Below are positions 9,056-17,735 of a stretch of DNA of 64,000 nucleotides, in pieces. Origin of the DNA: Massilia sp. IC2-477. Lineage in GTDB: Bacteria > Pseudomonadota > Gammaproteobacteria > Burkholderiales > Burkholderiaceae_D. The stretch lies in NCBI RefSeq assembly GCF_020707265.1, contig NZ_JAJFEQ010000001.1, positions 434,001 through 498,000 on the forward strand, read 5' to 3'. The notes beneath the pieces were generated by a model. The model searched no databases and was not told the DNA's origin. It was given only the letters and a program-made list of their open reading frames with translations. A program made the translations under genes and the position numbers. Numbering within the stretch: position 1 is the stretch's first letter; each line of letters opens with the position of its first letter.

Positions 9056-11050
9056 ATGGCCGAGAACGAGAGCAATCAAGAATTCACGCTGCAGGAGAAC
9101 CGCGTGTTCCCGCCGCCGGCCGAGTTCGCCGGCACGGCTGCGATTTCCGGCATGGAAGCCTACGACAAGCTGTGCGCCGAGGCGGCCAGCGACTACGAGG
9201 GCTTCTGGGCTAGACTGGCCCGTGAAAATATCGACTGGCACAAACCGTTTACCTCCACCCTCGACGAATCCAACGCGCCTTTCTACAAATGGTTCGCCGA
9301 TGGCCAGCTGAACGCGTCGTACAACAGCCTCGACCGCAACCTCACGAACGGCAACGCGGACAAGACCGCGATCATCTTCGAAGCGGACGACGGCAGCGTC
9401 ACCCGCGTCACCTACCGCGAACTCCACGAGCGCGTCTGCAAATTTGCCAACGGCCTCAAGTCGCGCGGCATCAAGAAGGGCGACCGCGTCATCATCTACA
9501 TGTCGATGTCGGTCGAAGGCATCGCCGCGATGCAGGCCTGCGCCCGCATCGGCGCCACCCATTCGGTGGTGTTCGGCGGCTTCTCGGCCAAGTCGCTGCA
9601 GGAACGCATCATCGACGCCGGCGCCGTGGCCGTCATCACCGCCGACGAACAGCGCCGCGGCGGCAAGTCGCTGCCCCTGAAAGCCATCGTCGACGAGGCG
9701 CTGGCGATGGGCGGCTGCGACAGCATCCGCGACGTCATCATCTACAAGCGCACCGGTGGCGACATCGCTTACCAGCAGGGCCGCGACATCTGGCTGCACG
9801 AGCTGGTCGACAGCCAGCCGGCCGAGTGCGAGCCGGAATGGGTCGATGCCGAGCACCCGCTGTTCATCCTCTACACCTCGGGCTCGACCGGCACGCCGAA
9901 GGGCGTCCAGCACTCGACCGGCGGCTACCTGCTGTGGGCCGCGCTGACGATGAAGTGGACCTTCGACATCAAGCCGACCGACGTGTTCTGGTGCACGGCC
10001 GACATCGGCTGGGTCACCGGCCACACCTATATCACCTACGGTCCGACCGCCGTCGGCGCCACGCAGATCGTGTTCGAAGGCGTGCCGACCTATCCGCACG
10101 CCGGGCGCTTCTGGGAAACCATCGCCAAGCACAAGGTCTCGATTTTCTACACGGCGCCGACCGCGATCCGTTCGCTCATCAAGGCCTCGGACGTGGACGA
10201 AAAGGTACACCCGAAGAACTTCGACCTGTCGAGCCTGCGCCTGCTGGGTTCGGTCGGCGAGCCGATCAATCCGGAAGCCTGGATGTGGTACTACAAGAAC
10301 GTCGGCCAGGAGCGCTGCCCGATCGTCGACACCTTCTGGCAGACCGAGACCGGCGGCCACATGATCACCCCGCTGCCGGGCGCGACCCCGCTGGTGCCAG
10401 GCTCGTGCACGCTGCCGCTGCCGGGCATCATGACCGCGATCGTGGACGAATCCGGCGCCGACGTGCCGAACGGGCAGGGCGGCATCCTGGTCGTGAAGCG
10501 TCCATGGCCGTCGATGATCCGCACCATCTGGAACAATCCGGACCGCTTCCGCACCAGCTACTTCCCGGAGGAACTGGGCGGCAAGTACTACCTGGCCGGC
10601 GACGGCGCGATCCGCAACAAGGACACGGGGTACTTCACCATCACGGGCCGCATCGACGACGTGCTGAACGTGTCGGGCCACCGCATGGGCACGATGGAAA
10701 TCGAGTCGGCGCTGGTGGCGCACCCGATGGTGGCGGAAGCGGCGGTGGTGGGTAAGCCAGACGACACCACCGGCGAAGCGATCTGCGCCTTCGTGGTGCT
10801 CAAGCAGGCCCGGCCAAGCGGCGAAGACGCCAAGAAATTGGCAACCGAGCTGCGCAATTGGGTTGGCAAGGAGATCGGCCCGATCGCCAAGCCGAAGGAG
10901 ATCCGCTTCGGCGACAACCTGCCGAAGACCCGCTCCGGCAAGATCATGCGCCGCCTGCTGCGCGTGCTGGCCAAGGGCGAAAACATCACCCAGGACGTCT
11001 CGACCCTGGAAAATCCGGCTATCCTGGATCAGTTGAAAGAAACGGCCTGA
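9056..11050 (+). CDS. acs: Acetyl-CoA synthetase
   Basis: AMP-forming acetate-CoA ligase that activates acetate via acetyl-adenylate; cytoplasmic. ANL-superfamily motifs are clear: [16 protein letters not shown] (P-loop), [12 protein letters not shown] (A5), [16 protein letters not shown] (A7), [20 protein letters not shown] (A8) and the C-terminal [13 protein letters not shown] with the lysine that is acetylated in known Acs proteins. I prefer the ATG at 9056 (664 aa), because GGAG sits 6 bases before it; the ATG at 9044 is also in frame. Length is typical. It is divergent from the UPF0114 gene and followed by a strong terminator. Confidence 0.97.
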   Translation: MAENESNQEFTLQENRVFPPPAEFAGTAAISGMEAYDKLCAEAASDYEGFWARLARENIDWHKPFTSTLDESNAPFYKWFADGQLNASYNSLDRNLTNGNADKTAIIFEADDGSVTRVTYRELHERVCKFANGLKSRGIKKGDRVIIYMSMSVEGIAAMQACARIGATHSVVFGGFSAKSLQERIIDAGAVAVITADEQRRGGKSLPLKAIVDEALAMGGCDSIRDVIIYKRTGGDIAYQQGRDIWLHELVDSQPAECEPEWVDAEHPLFILYTSGSTGTPKGVQHSTGGYLLWAALTMKWTFDIKPTDVFWCTADIGWVTGHTYITYGPTAVGATQIVFEGVPTYPHAGRFWETIAKHKVSIFYTAPTAIRSLIKASDVDEKVHPKNFDLSSLRLLGSVGEPINPEAWMWYYKNVGQERCPIVDTFWQTETGGHMITPLPGATPLVPGSCTLPLPGIMTAIVDESGADVPNGQGGILVVKRPWPSMIRTIWNNPDRFRTSYFPEELGGKYYLAGDGAIRNKDTGYFTITGRIDDVLNVSGHRMGTMEIESALVAHPMVAEAAVVGKPDDTTGEAICAFVVLKQARPSGEDAKKLATELRNWVGKEIGPIAKPKEIRFGDNLPKTRSGKIMRRLLRVLAKGENITQDVSTLENPAILDQLKETA

Positions 11051-11081
11051 GCCGGCGGGCGCTTGACGTCCGATACTGACA

Positions 11082-11115
11082 ACGCCGCCCCGTGACAACA
11101 GGGCGGCGTTTTTTT
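11082..11115 (+). terminator. Rho-independent terminator of acs
   Basis: ACGCCGCCC (11082-11090) pairs with GGGCGGCGT (11101-11109), followed by seven T. The convergent KTSC gene ends within the T run. Confidence 0.9.
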
Positions 11116-11410
11116 ATGCGCCGTCCGGTTCCGAACCGCCGCCGAATGCCTTCATCAGGGCTTCGCGGTCGAGGGCTTTTTTCTCCGCATCGACCCCGGC
11201 ACGGCCGCGGCGGCCGCTGAACTCTTCCTCGATGTTGTCGCGGTAATAGCTCCAGGGAGAACCGGAACTCGACAGTTTGCGCCAGACCTCGGTGCCGACG
11301 GCGTCATAGTCGATGGCGCTGCCGTCGTCGAACTCCACCCGCAGCCTGCGTTCGCGAGCGTCATAGCCGATCGCGCGCAGCTTGCCGGCGTTGATCTTCT
11401 TCATTTCCAT
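11114..11410 (-). CDS. KTSC-domain protein
   Basis: A 98-aa protein. Residues 12-66 (IGYDARERRLRVEFDDGSAI...VWRKLSSSGSPWSYYRDNIEEEF) match the KTSC fold: IGYD, a VEF strand, a Y/D strand, then a helix and a YY...NI ending. In known members this domain is often fused to RNA or DNA processing enzymes; as a stand-alone it has no assigned function. A charged tail of about 30 residues follows. GGAGAGCAAG precedes the ATG. Confidence 0.75.
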   Translation of the reverse strand: MEMKKINAGKLRAIGYDARERRLRVEFDDGSAIDYDAVGTEVWRKLSSSGSPWSYYRDNIEEEFSGRRGRAGVDAEKKALDREALMKAFGGGSEPDGA

Positions 11411-11440
11411 CTTGCTCTCCTTCCGGTGCCTGAAGACAGT

Positions 11441-14125
11441 CTACAGCTTCTCGAGCTGCTGCTTCGCGTGAGACGCTTGCGAGCCGGTCGGCGCCAGCTC
11501 CAGGTAGGTCTTGTACGCCCCCTTGGCCTTTTCCTTCTCGCCGCCGCGCGCATACGCGTCGGCCAGGTTCATGTAGGCGATCGCCCGCGACGGGTCCATC
11601 TTGATCGCATTCTCGAACCAGCGCGCCGCTTCGAGGAACTTGTCCTGCTTGTAGAACACGAAGCCCAGGTTGTTGGCCGCCAGCGCGAAGTTCGGCCGCA
11701 GCTTGAGCGCCTCGGTGAACTGCGCCTCCGCCTGCGCATACTGCTTCTCTTTATAGAGCAGCAGCCCCTGGTCGTTGGCCCGCTGCGCTTTCTGGCGGCT
11801 TGACACCGGCACCGCCGCCGGCGCCACGATCTTCGTTTCGCCGCCCTGCAGGTCCTTCACCACCACCGCAGCCGCCGGCGCCGAGGCCTGCGCATCGAGC
11901 TTGGTGTTCAGCGCAATCGCATCGTTCGACAGCTGGGCAGTCGAGGTATTCAGGAACTCGCTTTCCTCGGGCAGTTCGAACACGAATTCGCCGCCTTCCG
12001 AGCCCGGCAGGCTGCCGAAGGCTGGCGTTTGCTGCGACACGCTGGACACCGCTGGCGCCACATAGGCCGCCAGCTCGGTGCCGGTGATCAGGCTGTCGCC
12101 GTTCAGGTCCGCCTTGCCGCCAAGCCCCTGCAGCAGGGTCCAGGTGAACACCGAATGGCCGTTCGGCCCGCCATCCGATACCAGCTGGTCGGTACCGCCG
12201 GCCGTCAGCATCTGGCGGCCCAGGCGCTTGGCGTTATCGCGCAGGAAGGAAGCGTTCGCCGCGCCGCGCGTCAGGCCCAGGCCGCTGTAGCAGGCGTCCA
12301 TCACGAACAGCGCATGCTTGGCCGGCAGGCTTTCCGCAATATTCTGGATCTCGGTCATCGGAATCGCATCCGTGGCGAGATTGTTCGGGTCGGCGTCGAC
12401 CGGCACGATGTAGCCGAGGTCGCGCCCGGAGCTGAGCTTGCGCGTGGCGCCGTGGCCGGCGAAGAACACGAAGATGCGGTCGTTCGGCTGCAGGTTGCCG
12501 TGCGCGAGCTTGTCGTGGAAGGCGGCCAGGATGTTGTTGCGAGTCGCCTGTTCGTTCTTGAGCGTGATCACGCGCTCTGGTGCGAAGCCGAACTTCTGTA
12601 CCAATACCTGTCCAACCCCTTCGGCATCACGCACCGCATATTGCAGCTGCGGCCATTTCTGGTACTTGTCGATGCCGACCACGATCGCCCAGGAATTGGC
12701 GTAGCCGGTCGCGGCCGTGCGCTGCACCGGCGCGGGCGCTGCGCCGCCGTCCACCTTGAAGCGCTTGCCATCCCAGCCGGCGAACTGGTAGCCCTCGGCG
12801 ACCAGCCGGTCCAGGATCGCGGGCAGCGCCTTGACGGTGCGCTCGTGGATGTCGTGGAACAGGATGATGCCGCGGCCTTCCTTGTCGACGGTGCGCAGCA
12901 CGCGGTCGGCAATGGAGGAGGGCACTGGGTCCGCCCAGTCGAGCGAATCGATGTTCCACATCACCGACTTCAGGTGCGCGTTCTCGAGCGCCTGCAAGCC
13001 TTCGCGGTTGCGCGCGCCGTAGGGGAAGCGGAACAGGCTCGATCGCTGCGGATCCACCGCCTTGAGCAGCGCGTCGGTATTGAGGATCTCGGCCTTCAGG
13101 CCGTCGCCCGTTTGTTTCGAGAGCTGGGCGTGCGAGAAACTATGGTTGGCCAGCACGTAGCCGGACTGCTTCAGGCGCCGCATCACGTCCGCGCCGCCGT
13201 TCAGCTTGGCTTTACCCTGGGCGTCGAGCGAACCGATGTTGCGGCCGACGCTGAAGAAGATCGCCGGCGCGTTGTACTGCTTCAGGATGGCCGCGATTTC
13301 TTCGCTGTAGCGGCGATGCGGGCCGTCATCGAAAGTCAGCACCACGGTCTTCTTCGGCAGCGTCTTGCCGAAGATCTCGCCTTCCTCCACACCGGCCTGC
13401 GCTGGCTGTGAAGCTTGCGCCGGCGGCTCGGCCTTGGCCGGGTAGGGCGTGATGACGCCGTATTCCTTGAGGATGCGCTCGCGCTGGTACAGGGTCTTCA
13501 GGTAGGCGACGTAGCTGCTCCACTTCTCGCGCTTGAGCTCGATCGAGCGCGACTCGAAGCGACCGAACACGGCGCGGATTTCCTTCTCATAGTTGCGCTC
13601 GATCTCGGCCAGCGCGTCGAGGTCTTCCGAAATGCGCTTGTGCAGCTTGATCGCCGGCAGCGAGGAATCCTTGGCCACCAAGGCCAGCAGGGACTGCATC
13701 AGCTCGCGGAAGGCCAGGCGGTCGGCGTCGTACAGGCCTTCGCCCGACTCCACATAGTCGAGCAGGGAGCCGAGCGCTTCGAAACGCGCCAGATTGTTCG
13801 AGGCAAGCAGCTGGGCGAGGGCGGTTTCGACCTTGCTGACCCGTTCCTGGTTCTCGTGGAAGAGCTGCTGGCCAACCCGGTTGGCCTGGGCCCGTTCATC
13901 GGCGGACAGGCCGGCTTCGTCCTGGGTCAGCACGATGATCTTGCGGTAGGACGCCAGCATGGTTTGCATGTCGGCCGAGATGGCGCTGACATCCATCCTC
14001 GGGCCGGCGGCGGGCGCGCTGGCGGCCGCTTGAGACGGCGACTTGAGGCTGACGATCCAGCTGCCGGCGGCGGCGCCCGCGGCTGCGACGGTAAAGACGA
14101 CGTAATACAGGACTTTGCGTTTCAC
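11441..14125 (-). CDS. Exported polysaccharide deacetylase - caspase-like (C14) - TPR fusion
   Basis: An 894-aa multidomain protein. Residues 1-25 (VKRKVLYYVVFTVAAAG...) form a signal anchor, so the rest should be periplasmic. Residues 50-225 are helical and charged (probable coiled coil). Residues 255-450 are a NodB deacetylase with all key motifs: TFDDGP (264-269), NHSFSH metal ligands (327-332), RFPYG (366-370) and FHD (423-425). Residues 475-715 are a caspase-like C14 peptidase with catalytic His 558 in FFAGHG and Cys 612 in MDACYSG, plus an EF-hand-like DLNGDSLITGTEL. Residues 777-890 are about three TPR units. I chose the GTG at 14125; the upstream ATG at 14242 lies in a hairpin and would bury the signal sequence. 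No known system is assigned. Confidence 0.85.
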   Translation of the reverse strand: MKRKVLYYVVFTVAAAGAAAGSWIVSLKSPSQAAASAPAAGPRMDVSAISADMQTMLASYRKIIVLTQDEAGLSADERAQANRVGQQLFHENQERVSKVETALAQLLASNNLARFEALGSLLDYVESGEGLYDADRLAFRELMQSLLALVAKDSSLPAIKLHKRISEDLDALAEIERNYEKEIRAVFGRFESRSIELKREKWSSYVAYLKTLYQRERILKEYGVITPYPAKAEPPAQASQPAQAGVEEGEIFGKTLPKKTVVLTFDDGPHRRYSEEIAAILKQYNAPAIFFSVGRNIGSLDAQGKAKLNGGADVMRRLKQSGYVLANHSFSHAQLSKQTGDGLKAEILNTDALLKAVDPQRSSLFRFPYGARNREGLQALENAHLKSVMWNIDSLDWADPVPSSIADRVLRTVDKEGRGIILFHDIHERTVKALPAILDRLVAEGYQFAGWDGKRFKVDGGAAPAPVQRTAATGYANSWAIVVGIDKYQKWPQLQYAVRDAEGVGQVLVQKFGFAPERVITLKNEQATRNNILAAFHDKLAHGNLQPNDRIFVFFAGHGATRKLSSGRDLGYIVPVDADPNNLATDAIPMTEIQNIAESLPAKHALFVMDACYSGLGLTRGAANASFLRDNAKRLGRQMLTAGGTDQLVSDGGPNGHSVFTWTLLQGLGGKADLNGDSLITGTELAAYVAPAVSSVSQQTPAFGSLPGSEGGEFVFELPEESEFLNTSTAQLSNDAIALNTKLDAQASAPAAAVVVKDLQGGETKIVAPAAVPVSSRQKAQRANDQGLLLYKEKQYAQAEAQFTEALKLRPNFALAANNLGFVFYKQDKFLEAARWFENAIKMDPSRAIAYMNLADAYARGGEKEKAKGAYKTYLELAPTGSQASHAKQQLEKL

Positions 14126-14221
14126 GGCGGGCGGGTAGTAAAAAGTTATTATCCGGCAACAATACCACCGGGCTGCGGGCGCCGGTTGAGGAAAACCACT
14201 AGCCCATCCCCAGGAAACGAC

Positions 14222-14247
14222 AATGCCGCCATTTGGCGGCATTTTTA
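14222..14247. terminator. Perfect hairpin between VOC and caspase-fusion genes
   Basis: AATGCCGCCA / TGGCGGCATT, a 10-bp perfect stem with a 2-nt loop, followed on the plus strand by TTTTA. On the minus strand, the direction of both flanking genes, the T tract is weak (GTCGTTTCC). It may end the VOC transcript or isolate the fusion gene. Confidence 0.5.
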
Positions 14248-14269
14248 TGCGCAGTGCTTAGTGGCTGTA

Positions 14270-14635
14270 TCAGGAAGACGACAGCACGAAGGTATTGCCG
14301 TCCGGGTCGCGGAACTTCGCGAACGAGCCCCAGGGCTGCACGGTCGGCGGCTCGACGAACTCGACGCCGCGCTGGCTCAGCTGGCGGTAGGTGGCTTCGA
14401 CGTTATCGCAGGCGAAAGCGCCGTTGAAGAAGCTGCCGATGCGGTCTTCCTGGCCGTCCATGGTAAACAGGACGACGCGCGTGCCGGACGAGGCGATGCG
14501 CAGCTCGATCCAGCGCTTGCCCGGGCCCATTGGCTGGTCGGTCGAGATCTCGAAGCCGAGCTTGTCGGTGTAGAAGGCGAGGGCGCGGTCCTGGTCAGAA
14601 ACGGCGATGCTGACGAATTTCAGTTGGGTGATCAT
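14270..14635 (-). CDS. VOC-superfamily (glyoxalase-like) protein
   Basis: A 121-aa single-module vicinal-oxygen-chelate protein. It has the typical beta-alpha-beta-beta-beta pattern: FVSIAVSDQDRALAFYTDKLGFEI, a middle strand RWIELRIASSGTRVVLFT, and the C-terminal FAKFRDPDGNTFVLSSS with the conserved DPDGN turn. The family includes lyases, dioxygenases and binding proteins, and the substrate cannot be told from sequence. It is transcribed alone. Confidence 0.85.
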   Translation of the reverse strand: MITQLKFVSIAVSDQDRALAFYTDKLGFEISTDQPMGPGKRWIELRIASSGTRVVLFTMDGQEDRIGSFFNGAFACDNVEATYRQLSQRGVEFVEPPTVQPWGSFAKFRDPDGNTFVLSSS

Positions 14636-14715
14636 GGTGGGTGGCAGTGGTTGTCGTGGCGAGCATTATCGTGGCAGACTCGCGGCTGTATGTAACGTTT
14701 AACACTATAGTATTC

Positions 14716-15042
14716 ATGACTACCCGCCAGTGCCCGCTCGACGCCTACGTGTTCGAAGTCCTGATGCCCGACCTCGTCGGCCACGACCGCCGTCCCGCCG
14801 CCTTTGTCGTCTATCTCTACCTGCTCACCAGCGCCCAGGCGCTCGGCCGCGACCAGGTGCCGGCGAGCCTGCAGACGATCGCGGTCAAGACGGGGCTGTC
14901 GAAGTCGGCGGTGCAGGTGGCGCTGCGCCACCTGAAGCGGCGCGGCCTGGTCGGGGAAGAGGACGTCGGCACCCAGGTGAACCCGGTGCGCCAGGTGCTG
15001 CGGCCGTGGCGTCGGCGCTGGCCGACGGAGGCGAAGGCATGA
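14716..15042 (+). CDS. Small helix-turn-helix protein
   Basis: A 108-aa protein. The segment VPASLQTIAVKTGLSKSAVQVALRHLKRRGLV is a winged-helix/HTH of the MarR/GntR-like type in which the second helix begins TGLSKSAV. There is no effector domain. The start at the ATG at 14716 gives a compact globular protein; the upstream GTG at 14641 would add a poorly conserved stretch. Targets are unknown. It lies just upstream of tRNA-Ser. Confidence 0.65.
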   Translation: MTTRQCPLDAYVFEVLMPDLVGHDRRPAAFVVYLYLLTSAQALGRDQVPASLQTIAVKTGLSKSAVQVALRHLKRRGLVGEEDVGTQVNPVRQVLRPWRRRWPTEAKA

Positions 15043-15059
15043 CGCGAGTCAGAACGGTC

Positions 15060-15087
15060 TTGTACAGAAGAGAATACTTGCTATAAT
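15060..15087 (+). promoter_or_regulatory. Promoter of tRNA-Ser
   Basis: TATAAT at 15082-15087 with TTGTAC 16 bp upstream (15060-15065). It lies 33 bp before the tRNA. Confidence 0.65.
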
Positions 15088-15119
15088 AGGCGGCTTCGTG
15101 GACACACGAGACCCCATCA

Positions 15120-15210
15120 GGAGAGATGGATGAGTGGTTTAAGTCGCACGCCTGGAAAGCGTGTATAGGTTCATAGCCTATCGGGGGTTCGAATCCCCCT
15201 CTCTCCGCCA
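15120..15210 (+). tRNA. tRNA-Ser (anticodon GGA)
   Basis: A 91-nt type II tRNA. The acceptor GGAGAGA pairs with TCTCTCC, followed by G and an encoded CCA. The anticodon loop is CTGGAAA between GCACGC and GCGTGT, giving GGA. A long variable arm (ATAGGTTCATAGCCTAT) and T-arm GGGGGTTCGAATCCCCC are present. Confidence 0.97.
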
Positions 15211-15219
15211 AGCATTTAT

Positions 15220-15250
15220 AAGGGCCGCTTTCAAGCGGCCCTTTGCATTT
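15220..15250 (+). terminator. Terminator of tRNA-Ser
   Basis: AAGGGCCGCTT / AAGCGGCCCTT with a 2-nt loop, then TTGCATTTTT. Confidence 0.8.
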
Positions 15251-15324
15251 TTGCGCTATAGATTTGATATGCGCTATTCAGTTCGATGTTATCTTGCTTG
15301 TTCAATATCTCTTGAGCAAGCATT

Positions 15325-16113
15325 ATGGACTTTATCGAATGGATGAAATCGACCGGGCTCTCGGAAAAATCGGCCAACAGTTACCAAGGGGCGATCAAGG
15401 GACGATTGAGCACCTGGGCTCGAATGCATGGACTTACGACGAAGCCGATTGCCGAGATCCCAGACCTGTTAGAGTTCATCGCCGTTTCTGAAAAGTTAAG
15501 GCAAACCCCAGAATTCCTTGATCGGAATGCAACCGGTAATGGGATGTATGCCGCTGCGCTCAGCAACTATCAAAAGTACCTGCAAGCCAGCAACTCGCTT
15601 CCTAAAAAGAGCCATGTGGAGTACGGGCCGCACCGCGAGCAGGTAGCGCAAATCGAGTCCGCGTTTGGTGAACCGTTTGATCCGAAAAACCAGGACGACG
15701 CACGCAAGCGAGTGTTGCGCGAAATCGTACAGCGACGAGGGCAGCAGAAGTTCAGGAAGGCGCTGATCGACGCCTATGGCGGGTACTGTGCGATTACTGG
15801 CTGTTCAGTTGCACCTCTGTTAGAGGCCGCTCACATCACGCCCTACCTGGGACCTGAAACGAACTCCATTACGAACGGGCTCCTGCTTCGTGCAGACATT
15901 CACACCCTGTGGGACTTGAGCCTGATCGCAGTGGAGCCAGAGACTCGGACTGTATGGGTAAGCCCCGAAATTACGGACTCGACATACCGAGACCTTAACG
16001 AAGCCCCTCTGATGCTTCCACTGGATTTGGCACAGTGGCCATCAGTAGCAGCGCTGGCACAACAATGGGACCTCGCGCATACCAAACTTGCCGAGACAAG
16101 TTCGAAGATTTAG
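15325..16113 (+). CDS. HNH endonuclease-domain protein
   Basis: A 262-aa protein in two parts. The N-terminal 80 residues (FIEWMKSTGLSEKSANSYQGAIKGRL...) are helical and resemble N-terminal regions of some HNH restriction-type nucleases. The C-terminal half has an HNH_2-like module: YGGYCAITGC, LEAAHITPYLG (catalytic His in AAH), TNGLLLRADIHTLWD and DLSLIAV. Codon use is less GC-rich than in neighbours, and the gene sits directly downstream of tRNA-Ser, a common integration site, so it is probably acquired. It may be a defence or restriction nuclease, but no methyltransferase or partner is nearby. Confidence 0.75.
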   Translation: MDFIEWMKSTGLSEKSANSYQGAIKGRLSTWARMHGLTTKPIAEIPDLLEFIAVSEKLRQTPEFLDRNATGNGMYAAALSNYQKYLQASNSLPKKSHVEYGPHREQVAQIESAFGEPFDPKNQDDARKRVLREIVQRRGQQKFRKALIDAYGGYCAITGCSVAPLLEAAHITPYLGPETNSITNGLLLRADIHTLWDLSLIAVEPETRTVWVSPEITDSTYRDLNEAPLMLPLDLAQWPSVAALAQQWDLAHTKLAETSSKI

Positions 16114-16436
16114 AACCACGGCCTACGTACGGGCTACTTGTTGGCAGCTGGGCTCGGTGTCTCCAGCCATGTCCAGGACATCGTTGACAGCCAGGTCTCG
16201 CCAAAGTTCTAGGATTCGCCCGCCATGCCGGAAGAACATCGGAGCGAAAAAGCAGCGCTCGTTCAAGAGTGGCAAGACTTTTGTCGGTGTGGCGGGCAAG
16301 CTCGGGCCGACGTACCTGAAGAAATGACATCCATAAACCACTCTTCAAAGTCTTCCATGAATTCAACCGGATCTTTGGGAATGGCACGCTTCTGGCATCT
16401 GGACCTCGTAGCCATTCGCATGGTAAGGCACTAAGT
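16114..16436. other. Gene-free accessory stretch
   Basis: About 320 bp between the HNH gene and the convergent PEP-CTERM gene. Several short frames cross it on both strands, but none has a ribosome site, a recognisable domain or consistent codon bias. It may hold decayed coding sequence. Confidence 0.35.
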
Positions 16437-17012
16437 CTACTTCGAACGTCGGCGGATGCCAAACACGGCAAAACCGGCCGCAATCAGCGCGATCGAGCCA
16501 GGTTCAGGGATGTCAGTCAATACCATTTTGCCCAGCGCTCCCTGGCACTTGACGTTGGTCGTCCATCCACAGTTGGGCATCGACTGATCGGATTCTGCGG
16601 CGATCACTTCCCACAGTTCTCTACGGGAACGCATTTCAAAGCTGCTATGTTGATCATTGGCGCGTATCCAGCCACTCAGCAAGCCATTGGCCTCGAACTT
16701 TACTTCCATGTCCAGCGCGCCCAAGCCAAAACGGAATGGCTGCAGCCTGGGATAGTAGTCCATCGGCGAAAGGTTGGCTGGGAACGTATAGAAGAACGAG
16801 ATCAGACCGGAATCCGGGAGGATCGGACCGCGAGGCGCCTGATGGAAGCTAAATGAGCCTTGGTCGTAGACCTCTTGTGCAAAGTCCAAGCGCAATTGAA
16901 TGTACTGCGGTGGCAGATCATTTTGCACCTGCCACTGGTACACGATGTTGGCTAAGCAAACTGATGGGATAAACGCGCTGAGCAAAGCTAGTGTGGCGAA
17001 AAGACGTTTCAT
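16437..17012 (-). CDS. PEP-CTERM sorting-domain protein
   Basis: A 191-aa exported protein. A signal peptide (MKRLFATLALLSAFIPSVCLA) is followed by a mainly beta domain of about 135 residues with no recognised family, then a C-terminal sorting tag: IPEPGSIALIAAGFAVFGIRRRSK, i.e. PEP, one hydrophobic helix and a basic end. Such tags are processed by exosortase; no exosortase gene is in this window. AAGGAG is 6 bases before the ATG. It lies in the A+T-richer patch after tRNA-Ser. Confidence 0.85.
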   Translation of the reverse strand: MKRLFATLALLSAFIPSVCLANIVYQWQVQNDLPPQYIQLRLDFAQEVYDQGSFSFHQAPRGPILPDSGLISFFYTFPANLSPMDYYPRLQPFRFGLGALDMEVKFEANGLLSGWIRANDQHSSFEMRSRRELWEVIAAESDQSMPNCGWTTNVKCQGALGKMVLTDIPEPGSIALIAAGFAVFGIRRRSK

Positions 17013-17279
17013 AAGAACTCCTTAGTTATCGGCTTATCTCACATGCAATTTTCGGGCCTGTGAATTTCCGGCTTGCAAATGCTTGTTTGTAAAGGGTTCT
17101 TAGGTACCATAACGGATTAATGCCCCAAGGCTGTCAAAGTTTCCGACAAAAATTGTATGTTTCGCTCCTTTCGTTGATGGGACGAGTTCACACTGGGGCA
17201 CAGGAACCAGTGCTGATCCGCCATTGCGACGTACAAGCACAGCCTTGGTGCTGTTGCTCGCTACCCACGTTGAACCCAT
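17013..17279. other. Upstream region with no supported gene
   Basis: About 270 bp. The minus-strand frame at 17100-17552 overlaps the plus-strand ORF at 17280 and lacks recognisable features. I see no clear promoter here apart from the AAGGAG ribosome site of the PEP-CTERM gene. Confidence 0.3.
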
Positions 17280-17588
17280 ATGAAAATGAACTCTGGTGGT
17301 GAACCAAAGACCCATTTGATCAACAGAAGCGTAATCGCCATTCAAAGTATTGAAGTTGATAACTATTGCGTGGCCGAGGCGCTTGCAAAAATCGAAGCGC
17401 AAGCACAGGACCCGCTGCTTCACAACGGCCCTGTTCGCAGCGGCGCGCGCGAACGCGAGTCGTACCTGTGCTGCACGGTGCTGCTCTATTGCTTCTGCTG
17501 CGAAGCCGGCAATGGTTCTCAGGTGATCAGCACGGCCACGACCGGGTTTCATACCTGCCTCGTCTTCAAGGAAGCTGCCGAAAAGTAA
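17280..17588 (+). CDS. Hypothetical small protein
   Basis: A possible 102-aa protein, not recognised. It contains a cysteine-rich hydrophobic segment (YLCCTVLLYCFCCEAG, about 65-80) and an otherwise polar sequence. No clear Shine-Dalgarno precedes the ATG. It overlaps a minus-strand frame of 150 codons; of the two I find this the more protein-like, but both could be spurious. It lies in the accessory patch. Confidence 0.3.
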   Translation: MKMNSGGEPKTHLINRSVIAIQSIEVDNYCVAEALAKIEAQAQDPLLHNGPVRSGARERESYLCCTVLLYCFCCEAGNGSQVISTATTGFHTCLVFKEAAEK

Positions 17589-17735
17589 CCACTTTCTTGG
17601 CCGTGCGAATTACGCCACCACTGTCGGTCCCCTATGTAAATATCCGATGACTCATCCATAAGTTAGTGCTAAATTGATACTTTCGTATCAGAATAATAAT
17701 TTACTGCGACGTGACTTTCGAGGGGGAGAGGAACG

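Noticed and set aside
9011-11098. 695-codon minus-strand frame opposite acs
   Set aside because: Shadow of acs; acs has complete catalytic motifs.
14125-14242. Longer start (ATG at 14242) for the deacetylase-caspase fusion
   Set aside because: It would begin in a perfect hairpin and place 39 extra residues before the signal anchor.
15120-15210. Integration attachment repeat (att) of tRNA-Ser
   Set aside because: I looked for a second copy of the tRNA 3' end (TTCGAATCCCCCTCTCTCC) downstream and did not find one in the window; no integrase gene is present.
15995-16483. Minus-strand frame overlapping the HNH gene end
   Set aside because: Overlaps the HNH coding end and the PEP-CTERM gene end, with no recognisable features.
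17100-17552. Minus-strand 150-codon frame opposite the hypothetical ORF at 17280
   Set aside because: No domain, no ribosome site, overlaps another weak frame; not better supported than noise.
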